DNA of 64,000 bases from Onthophagus taurus (Eukaryota; Arthropoda; Insecta; Coleoptera; Scarabaeidae): positions 18,042,001 to 18,106,000 of the forward strand of contig NC_091967.1 in NCBI RefSeq assembly GCF_036711975.1. The letters are read 5' to 3'. The notes below the pieces were generated by a model. The model saw nothing but the letters and a program-made list of their open reading frames with translations, was not told where the DNA came from and searched no databases. Positions 56,226 to 64,000 of this stretch are shown piece after piece. Within the stretch, counting starts at the first letter, position 1. Every line of letters starts with the position of its first letter. Both the position numbers and the translations under genes were made by a program.

Positions 56226-56420
56226 GTGACCTTAGTACAATAATTTTTTAGTGTTTATGTGTATATTCGTCGAAAGAATTCCTACAAGTAAAACATACTC
56301 TAGTCTAATGTGACCTATTTTTACCTTGACTGTGATACAAAAAAAATTATACCAATTTCCTTATTGATATATAGTTAAATATCTCCTTTATGCTCATAGT
56401 AAAAAATTAAAAAATATATA

Positions 56421-56885
56421 CAGGGTGTTCGAGAGAAAGTTGATAAACTTTTTCTTAACTTCTTTTTAAGTTTCCGATTTTTTTATATGTATTTACCGTT
56501 TCTTGATTTATTTCTTGTAGCACAAGAAAAAATCGAATTTGTTTTGGTGTTCCAGATCCTATTTTCGATGTAGATATACGTTTTTCTTCCTGTGTTAAAG
56601 TTCCTACTTTAATTTATTCATATTTTTCTTTAATTTTCTTCGTAAATTGTTGTTTTCTCGAATATGTGAGATTTGTAACCAAAGTATTTACTCTATATGG
56701 TGATTTTGTAATATGGAATCGCTTGTACTAAAAAAAATTAATTGATAAAGCTAATACTGGAGATTAAATCTCGATCAAGTTTATATAATCCTTATGAAAC
56801 TTTGAATATGTCATAAAAAATAAATTTCTGTTAATTTTCGATATTACTACGTGTACAGTTTAGGCCATTTAACAGAATCACCTGG
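56421..56885. mobile_element. CAGGGTG-type MITE with TATA flanks
   Basis: It starts CAGGGTGTTCGAG after TATA and ends CAGAATCACCTGG before TATA. The ends pair only partly as inverted repeats, but the CAGG/CCTGG tips and TATA flanks match the other family members in the window. No coding frame. It lies in the CAMKMT-WBP4 interval. Confidence 0.5.
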
Positions 56886-58763
56886 TATATTTATTATTAA
56901 CTATTTTATAATCAAGTTATTGGAAAAATTATTAATGAAAGTTCAGGATGGGTTCCAAAATTGTTTTAAAATGTGCTAGAAATATATTCAAATGTAAACA
57001 AAAGCAATTTCTAAATAGGTGATAAAATGAAAGAAAATGTAGGATATTAATCAAATTGATTTTTTGGAAATTATTAAATCAAGAAAGATTCTTTAAAGCA
57101 ACATCAATACATAGCATATTATACAGACTGATTTAAATCTCTTTGTTTGCATTTGAGCTTTGTATTCTAAAACTTATATTTCGACTCATCCTGTAAAAGA
57201 TAAATTTTGTTTCGTAGTCAATTGCGTCGTAGCATAAATCATTAAAAAATGATGATAATCTAAGATTCTAAGAAAATACATATTTGCATATTAAATAAAA
57301 ATATCTACAATTATATTAGGAATTGTCTTATCACACATTTCACGTTGATATCTAATATTATTACCAAAATATACATCTGCCAATAAATGTATATTTTATA
57401 ATCGCACGTCTGATACTAAAATAAATTTATAGAAAGAAACGTTAAATGATATCTAGTTGCCGAAACGTATGGGGCCACATGGAATTTCTAACAGCTCTTA
57501 TCTAGTCAATTTACCTATATTTATACACAACACATCCGCTTGATGATAAAATTAACTGTTCTTTTTTTTTGATTACCAGTTAAAATATTTTCATAGATTA
57601 TATACATTAGTATGTTTTTAATCGAACTTTAGTCTTGTTTGATTTTGATTATTATTATTTTTGAATAGAGAAAAAAATATTTGTGTATTATTAGTTTCTA
57701 GTCAATTTCAAATCTAGTCTATTAACTATTTATTAATCTTAAAGACATAGTTTTTAGTAATTTTCCCTCTTTCTCTGTGTTAGATAGTTTAGAAGAAAAC
57801 TTTTAGATTCCTCTTATTTCCAAAGAACTGTGCCCATTCCTGTTGTATCGAGTGATCATAAATAATTGCATTTACAGGTATTATTATTATCACATATCCT
57901 GATATAATTCTTCATTACAATTTTTTTAAATTTTTAAAGAAACATAGAAATAAGCAGTACTCCTAAAGATTAAAAAATTCGATTATATCACTTTACAGTT
58001 CCAAAAAAATAATTAAAATGAATCACAATATCTTTAAAACAATAATTTTTGATCACTCGGTATTATCAAAAAAAAATATGATTAGATACTCATTTTTAAT
58101 ATCTTTCTTGTGTATTCTAACTCAGTATTTGCACTTTTTCCTATGTGATCCGTGTATCTCTTATTGTAACTTATATTAATTGCTATAATTACAGAAAACG
58201 TTATTGTAAACTTTGGATTGTTATTAAAATCGTTCAAATAAAGATGTTGTTTTATTTCTTTACTTAATTATTTATGATGGTATAGGATGTCACAAACAAA
58301 ACTCAGCAAGCTTTAAAACATTTAATGTGTTGATTATGGAAATATCACAATGGATTACTAATCCCTAAATTTCTTACAATCAGGTTATTGATTCAGGTGT
58401 CATATTTAAAAAAGAACTCACTGGAATTAGCACCAACTAATAATTGAAATAATATTAGATAACGTATATTGTATTTCCTACTTTAAAAGGATATATATCT
58501 TGTTTATCCTACTATGCATCAAAATTGGACAAACTAGGCAGAACCAATACAGTAAAAGTAATATAAAAGTAAAAATCAACCAATTTGAAAGGTATCATAA
58601 ACATAAAGAATCAAAAAACTCAACATAATCCAAACAAATCTATCCCAACTTGTATTAAAAGGTATTATTGAAAAAATGTATTGATAGGGTTTAACCAAAA
58701 TAACGGAATTCAAAGAATTTAAGTCTCAATTAATATTGATAAATAATAAATTTTATGTTTTAG
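56886..58763. other. AT-rich interval between CAMKMT and the first visible WBP4 exon
   Basis: I looked here for a WBP4 first exon ending in AT before a donor. Candidates exist (AAT|GTATAT near 57.39 kb, AAAT|GTATTG near 58.68 kb), but all are much weaker than the donor at 52842. No other gene is seen. Confidence 0.45.
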
Positions 58764-59759
58764 GGCTGATTATTGGAAATCTCAAGCTCGAAAATATTGC
58801 GAGTTCTGTAAATGTTGGATTGCAGATAATAAACCGGTAAGTATGCTCTAACATCAATAAATTGATGTTAGATAAAACTATTTTTTAGAGCGTTGAGTTT
58901 CATGAAAAAGGTCGACGTCATCAAGATAATGTAGCAAAAAAGTTAAAATATATTACGAAGAAAACTAGACGTGATGAAAAGGAAAGTCTTCGAACGGACG
59001 TTATGCTTAAACAGATGGAAAGCGCTGCGTTGGAGGCTTACAGAAAAGATGTTGAAAATAACCGCGATCTTTCATCGATAGAGATTAAGAAAAAAATGGA
59101 AGAAAATAATTTGGGTTTTGGTGCATCTTGTTATTCCGGATCAAAACATCAAAAACTTTGGAGAGAAGCAAAAAATGACGATGGAAAAAGTTATTATTAT
59201 AATACAATAACAAATGGTAACAAAAAATGTTATTAAAAAATTTTTATACATAATTATTATTTTAGAATCCATTTGGGAAAAGCCCAAAGAGGGTTATGTA
59301 TCTTTAACAGATCAAATGAATGAAATAACTAAACAACAATTAAAATTAGTTCAAAAACAACGCATAGTCGACGCAAGAATGCAAGCGGAAGAGGAAAAGC
59401 GTGAAGCTGCGGAATTAAAGGCGGCTGAATTTAGAGAAAAAATGAAAGAAAGAAGAGTCGAACCCGAACCGGACATTTCAACAGTTGTTTCAGGACCGAT
59501 TCTTGAACCGCCCACACCAGATCCATACGGACGATGGCAAAAAGTCGAAACGGTAACAACATCAACGATAGATCTTCAGTTACCAAAGCAAGATTTTGAG
59601 TATTTTCAAGTACCAACTTTACCGGAATATGAACCACCCCCGAAAGAATTTAAAGAAAAATCAGTGGAAAGTCTAGGAGGTGGAAAAGAAACGTTTAAAA
59701 AACGAAAATTTCTCGGGAATGCTAAAAAGAATAGTCGACAAAGAGTTAATGATGATTAA
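58764..59759 (+). CDS. WBP4: WW domain-binding protein 4 (FBP21), spliceosome component
   Basis: A nuclear pre-mRNA splicing factor associated with spliceosomal B complexes. Visible exons are 58764-58836, 58889-59216 and 59266-59759; with an AT from an upstream exon the product is 298 residues beginning MADYWKS. A matrin-type C2H2 zinc finger occupies about 12-36 (YCEFCKCW, then H30 and H36). A WW domain spans about 106-137 (LWREAKNDDGKSYYYN, SIWEKP). The tail has PDPYGRWQKVE, FKEKSVESLGGG and FKKRK, all WBP4 features. Only one WW domain is present, whereas vertebrate WBP4 has two. The start codon is split by an intron. AATAAA at 59795-59800 follows the stop by 36 nt. Confidence 0.92.
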
Positions 59760-60172
59760 TGTTTTTGTTTAATATTTTTTAAAGGCATTTCGTGAATAAA
59801 ACTAGATAATTTTAACAAAAAATAGTTGATTATTAATTTACAGAATACATATTATACTTCTTAGGGCTAAAATAAGTAAAAAACTCTTTGTTATTGCAAA
59901 AAATAACAAAGTTTTTTTATACCTTTCAGCATTAAGAGCTATTTTTTATCGATCAAAAGATACTCTGTCAATAATTCTAGACTATTTCAAAGAAATATAT
60001 TTATACAGAGTAATTATAAAAAGTGAGAAATCAAGTTAAAAGACGTTTTCGTCCATTATAACGCGAACATAACATTATTTTAATAAAACAATAACAGTTT
60101 TTGAGACTTATCCGTTTCATTACTTTTTAAAATACTCTGTAGGTTTTCTTAAATAACCTATTTTTTTCAATA
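59760..60172. other. Tail-to-tail 3' UTR interval between WBP4 and E2F
   Basis: It contains the WBP4 polyadenylation hexamer at 59795-59800. Both 3' UTRs must be short or overlap. Nothing else is seen. Confidence 0.6.
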
Positions 60173-61315
60173 CTAATCTTGAGATGGTGAAGATTGCGTT
60201 GAAACGTCATACATATCCACCAAACCTTCTGATTCTAACAAGCAATAATTGTAATCTTCCACTCGAGGCAAAGGACTTAAAGGTAAGAAATCGTAATCAT
60301 CTGCAATAAAATAAAAAGATAACAATAACAAACAATATTTATGAACTTCACAAACCATCTTCATCATCACCATCATAATGAAGGCTTTCATCTTTATTGC
60401 AATTTTTAAACACAACTTTTGCAGTGGCCAAATCTGAATCTTCATCGGATTCTTGTAAATCCTCTTTTATTAAAAGTTTTTTTGTAGAATTTTCGTTTCC
60501 GTTATCTGCGTCTGTTTTTTGCCGCTTTCTCTGATCTTGGGGAGGATCTGTTTTTACATTAGCTCGAATTGGAGCTGCCGATGATCGTATTTTTATACTA
60601 TAAGAAACTTTGGGATCCTTAAAAATAATAAGTCTTAATAAATCTTAGTAAATTATGATTATTAATTAAGATTTGATTAATTAATTTTGAAATTAAACAT
60701 ACTTGAACTTGTACAGTTGAATTTAAAGGTGTATTAAAAGCAATTATAGTACTATCACCGTAACATTGCAAAAAATCATCACTTGTAACGTATAAATATT
60801 TTCTGTTATCTAAATCTTCAGTAATATTCTTAATGCTTTGTTCGATCCATAATCGGTGTCGATCTAAAATGTTCTCATAAGACTCCAATTTACTAAGTTC
60901 TGATTTTAAATTCAAAACTTTCCCAGCAATTTCTTGTGTGTTGCAGTTAGGTAATGTATCTTTATAAGTATATGGCCTTAAAATGATGATTATTAACCCA
61001 TAAATTATTAATTTACAATTTCGTAACTTACTTCCATTGTATACTATTTTTACTTTTCTTCTCGATTAATCCAATACCTTCCAGAACGTTGGTGATGTCG
61101 TAAATTCGACGCTTTTGTCGTACGGCGAGCATATCTGCAGCCTATAACAGGTAAAAAGGATAAACACTTGGATTCTTTTAGAAGTTCAAGTGGTAATGGG
61201 TACTTACCAATTTTAGGTCCAAAACTCCGCCGTTTGCCTTTTGCAGTAAATCGACAAACTTTGTAGTAAGTAAACCCAATGATTTTTCGTATCTACTAGG
61301 AGGAACGTCAGCCAT
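60173..61315 (-). CDS. E2F4/5: E2F transcription factor, E2F4/5 type
   Basis: A cell-cycle regulator that binds TTTSSCGC sites as a heterodimer with DP and is controlled by pocket proteins. Exons (minus) 61208-61315, 61032-61141, 60703-60976, 60356-60617 and 60173-60300 join in phase to give 293 residues. The winged-helix DNA-binding domain covers about 7-72 ([41 protein letters not shown]). A leucine-zipper and marked-box region follows to about 190 ([33 protein letters not shown]). An acidic tail ends with the pocket-protein-binding motif [18 protein letters not shown] at 267-284. The lack of a long N-terminus before the DNA-binding domain fits E2F4/5 and the insect E2f2-like repressor class. 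Confidence 0.94.
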
Positions 61316-61809
61316 CGTATTCAAAACGGGCGAAAATTATTTGGAAACATCTCACCAAACACAAACTAAACCAAATTTACCATACACAAACTGTTCTTCT
61401 TCTTCATATTGATCAGCTCTGTTTTATCGGCCGAGATTTCGTTTTGAAATGTCATTTATGAAATAAAAATCTTTATTAAGTAATTATAAAATTATTTTAT
61501 TTCGCTATATTAATCCAAAATCATTAATTAATTACAAAATTAATTAAAAATATAATATAATTAGTTTTAGCTTATTGTAATTTTGAGAGAAAATATTTAT
61601 TTTTTAGCGCCATCTATTGTTAATATTCTTATCACGTCAAAAACATTGACGCTTGACAATTTACATAAATTGCAAATGGCAGAAGCTGTCATGTTGTCTT
61701 AAAAATTCTGTTATTTGTTAATGATATTTTGAAAAGTATCAATTTTAAACTGCCGTTACATGAAAAGTGTTGTTTTTTGAATCGGTAAAATAAGCTGCAA
61801 AAATAAAAA
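61316..61809. promoter_or_regulatory. Bidirectional promoter region of E2F and GGNBP2
   Basis: Only 494 bp separate the two start codons, which face away from each other, so both promoters and 5' UTRs lie here. An E2F-like word GGGCGAAAA (reverse TTTTCGCCC) at 61328-61336 lies close to the E2F start codon. TAGCGCCATCTATTG at 61605-61619 holds an insect CTCF-like core. Confidence 0.7.
61605..61619. promoter_or_regulatory. AGATGGCGCTA motif
   Basis: Read on minus the site is CAATAGATGGCGCTA, matching the AGATGGCGC core known for insect CTCF. It sits midway between two divergent genes, a typical place for such sites. Binding is not shown. Confidence 0.35.
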
Positions 61810-62265
61810 ATGGCAAAGTTAGTGGACGTTTATCATCCGTCAAAAACACTCAACAGGAGACAACTACCCTTAGTGATTGATGAAACTTTAACGGTAATCA
61901 AGTATCTCTTATCAATTCCACAATAATTTAACATAAAATACTTCCAAAATAACCAATTTGTTACATTGTCATGACGTTTCTGTTATGCATTAAGATTTGA
62001 CCTACAAACTAAAAAACATAACATGTGATTCTTTTTAATATGTTTTTCATCTCATTCGGTGATTACGTTTTTAGATGGTGATGGATTTAAAGTCTGTGGG
62101 ATTAGTATCAGATAACCAACAAGTAAAAGGTAAAGAACTCGAAGATTTTGTCCGTAAGATGAGTTTGTTAAATGAGGAAGAATTAAGTCATTCTTTAGAA
62201 GTAACTCGATCAGAAATACTCAAAGTTTTAAATCAGGCTGTTCCCTGTGTTGGATGTCGTAGAAG
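61810..62265 (+). CDS. GGNBP2: Gametogenetin-binding protein 2 homolog, first two coding exons
   Basis: Exons 61810-61893 (28 codons, phase 0) and 62075-62265 (ends in AG of a split codon before GTGATT) encode the first 91 residues. The pieces RRQLPLVIDETLTMVMDL, a weakly conserved middle, then VPCVGCRR at the end match the N-terminus of GGNBP2 (ZNF403), a conserved Cys-rich nuclear/cytoplasmic protein linked in animals to germ-cell development. The rest lies beyond the window: no further exon is seen up to 64000. Initiator is the first ATG in context AAAAATGG. Confidence 0.88.
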
Positions 62266-62295
62266 GTGATTATATTTATTTTATTTACAACTATA

Positions 62296-62790
62296 CAGGG
62301 CGTTTGTAAGTTGATGTGAAAGATATCAAGGGGAGCTTTTTCAGCGAAAATTAAGGTTCAAAACTCCTTCTCCTCCAAGTTACAACCCTCTAAAGTTTGG
62401 GGAAAAAATTGTTTTTATTTAATAAGTCCACTATGGAGGAATTTAGAGGAATGAAATTTGACAGATAACTGTTGGTAATGAAATGACACCTATTGGCGAT
62501 TTTTGTAACCCTAAAATGTTATTACATGGGGTGAAAAAATCAACCCATATAATATTTTGCATCAGAACTTTTCAATGCGTCCACATTTTCTATTTGAAAA
62601 CTTGATTTAACCCATTAAGTAACTGTCACCTTTTTTTTTTTTTTGAATTTTTGACAGAAAATGTTAGAAATATGAACAAAATGTTTTGTCTTTAAAATAT
62701 TTTATATTTAAAAAAAGGTCCTAAATTTGAATTGTGGCTGGTTGTACAAAAAAATAAACTAATATGAAAAATTTTGATTTATATTATTTA
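62296..62790 (+). mobile_element. CAGGGCG-type MITE end and interior in a GGNBP2 intron
   Basis: Starts CAGGGCGTTTGTAAG after TATA. The following 450 bp is low in coding signal with words such as CTCCAAGTTACAACCC. I could not find its right terminus, so the end coordinate is approximate and the copy may be cut by the next element. Confidence 0.4.
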
Positions 62791-62798
62791 TACATATA

Positions 62799-63438
62799 CA
62801 GGTGTCTCAAGTAACTGGTTCGTTAGAACTTTTTTAGGTTCCACTATTTGTACAGTTTTGAAATTTTGGTAGCATGGGTTGTTCATTTGGAACTTTCGAT
62901 CTAAAATATTTTCAAGATGGGTGCCACTTCCGGTCTACCGGAAGTAGACCATACCTTGGTTATTTTAAATGAAATACTATAGTTTTTATTACACCTTTTA
63001 ATTGTACGTAAAAAAATATGTTGACTTTCATAAAAGTTATTGGTACCTAGCGTCTTTCGTTTTCCAGTTATTTTGATTTTAAGTTTTTTTTGGCAAATTT
63101 CACCATGCTCTTTAAAACCCCATATCCCATCCAACGTCCATTCAAAAAAGCTCTAAATTGGCACGATTACTCTTCAGATACTATTAAATAGATTGTCATT
63201 TATTGTATCAGAGTATCTTATACAGGCTGGTCAAAAATTGAATTACCGTTTCTCCATATTCAACCGTAAGAAAGTCAAACTTTTTAATTTGACAGCGGTA
63301 GACCGGAAGTGGCGGCCTTCTTGAAAATATTTTAGATTGAAAGTTCCGAATGAATAACTCATCCTACCAAAATTTCAAATCTCTACGAATAGTGGAACCC
63401 GAAAAAGTTCTAACGAATCAGTTACGTGAGACATCCTG
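62799..63438. mobile_element. MITE with about 145-bp terminal inverted repeats
   Basis: The left arm starts CAGGTGTCTCAAGTAACTGG and runs to GGTCTACCGG near 62.94 kb. The right arm runs from GTAGACCGGAAGTGGC near 63.30 kb to CAGTTACGTGAGACATCCTG. The two are recognisable reverse complements over their length, with scattered differences. TATA flanks both ends. The interior has no intact frame. This is the clearest member of the CAGG/TATA family here. Confidence 0.75.
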
Positions 63439-63469
63439 TATATATTTATTGTTATAATGATTTATTATA

Positions 63470-63805
63470 CAGTTGTCCGTAAAGTAACGGACAAAGGCGA
63501 TAAAATCATTATAAACGGTTTATGGAAAAATCGCTGAAACGAGTCTAAAAATTAAAATTTTTTTGCAATTGTTTGGTGTAGATTTTAAATCCCCCATTTT
63601 TATTACGGAATATGAAAGAAGATTTTTTTTTGAATCTAGTACAGTCAATATTAATATTGCTTACATAAGAAAATTTTCGAGAAAAATTACTTTAAACTTT
63701 AACTACTTCAGATTTGTTAACATGATGACAATAGCAGTAGCCTTGAGTAACTATGGTAACCAATTATTTTAAACAATTTCCTAAGTGTCAAAAACTGATT
63801 TAGTA
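63470..63805 (+). mobile_element. Possible MITE beginning CAGTTGTCCGTAAAG
   Basis: It follows TTATTATA and begins CAGTTGTCCGTAAAGTAACGG, with a small internal inverted repeat (TCCGT, ACGGA). No right end was found. It may be a further transposon end or the terminus of the mariner-like relic that follows. Confidence 0.3.
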
Positions 63806-63807
63806 AG

Positions 63808-64000
63808 TGGTTGACCTCTTTAATACAACATATCCTGATCGCCAATTCATTAGCCAAAGTATGGTGAGTCTAGCTGACTAAATGTAAACAACATAATCAT
63901 CTCTCGAAGTCTGGCCTACTAAATGTTTCAGGGGAAGTTCAACAAAACGTGGTTTTGGCTGGGCAAGAAAACCCTCATGTTACTGTAAGGAGTATTGGGT
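63808..64000 (+). pseudogene. Mariner-like transposase relic (helix-turn-helix part), cut by window end
   Basis: Plus-strand frames read VVDLFNTTYPDRQFISQSMV, the F...YPDRP.ISQSTV block of an insect Tc1/mariner-superfamily transposase, then after stops and a frameshift EVQQNVVLAGQENPHVTVRS, the following helix-turn-helix region. It is degenerate and continues beyond the window. Confidence 0.6.

Overview
This window is eukaryotic and almost certainly insect nuclear DNA, AT-rich with GT-AG introns. I infer a beetle-like genome from the gene set and the repeats, but the order cannot be proved from sequence alone. Six conserved protein-coding genes can be read by joining exons with matching splice phases: the 3' part of a 5-HT1-type serotonin receptor (+), a complete HIP1/HIP1R (Sla2) endocytic adaptor (-), calmodulin-lysine N-methyltransferase (+), the splicing factor WBP4/FBP21 (+), an E2F4/5-type transcription factor (-) and the first two coding exons of GGNBP2 (+).

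Layout. 1-5.8 kb: non-coding DNA upstream of the receptor exons, with a decayed LINE. 5.8-18.5 kb: two receptor exons split at the DRY motif by an 11-kb intron. That intron carries a complete Ty3/Gypsy LTR retrotransposon in antisense (8599-13684, LTRs identical by eye, one open 1451-codon gag-pol frame), a mariner transposase relic, a pogo-like MITE and a foldback repeat. 18.5-38 kb: a gene-poor stretch full of broken LINEs, MITEs, a GC-rich repeat array and an inverted satellite, with one well-formed 42-nt microexon (-) at 32053-32094 from an unidentified gene. 38.5-51 kb: HIP1 in 11 coding exons, with a 6.3-kb first intron. 52-59.8 kb: a possible 39-codon membrane micropeptide gene, a first exon ending in AT just before a strong donor, CAMKMT, then WBP4, whose first visible exon starts with G plus GCT and so needs an upstream AT. 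60-64 kb: E2F and GGNBP2 divergent from a 494-bp intergenic region, then a GGNBP2 intron filled with MITEs.

The genes do not form a pathway. Items most worth a second look: a foldback repeat family at five places with about 45-nt arms; the possible sharing of one first exon by CAMKMT and WBP4, with the WBP4 start codon split by the intron; the intact young retrotransposon inside the receptor gene; the microexon; and the candidate micropeptide. I found no tRNA, rRNA or CRISPR array, and no evidence of a wholly new multi-gene system.
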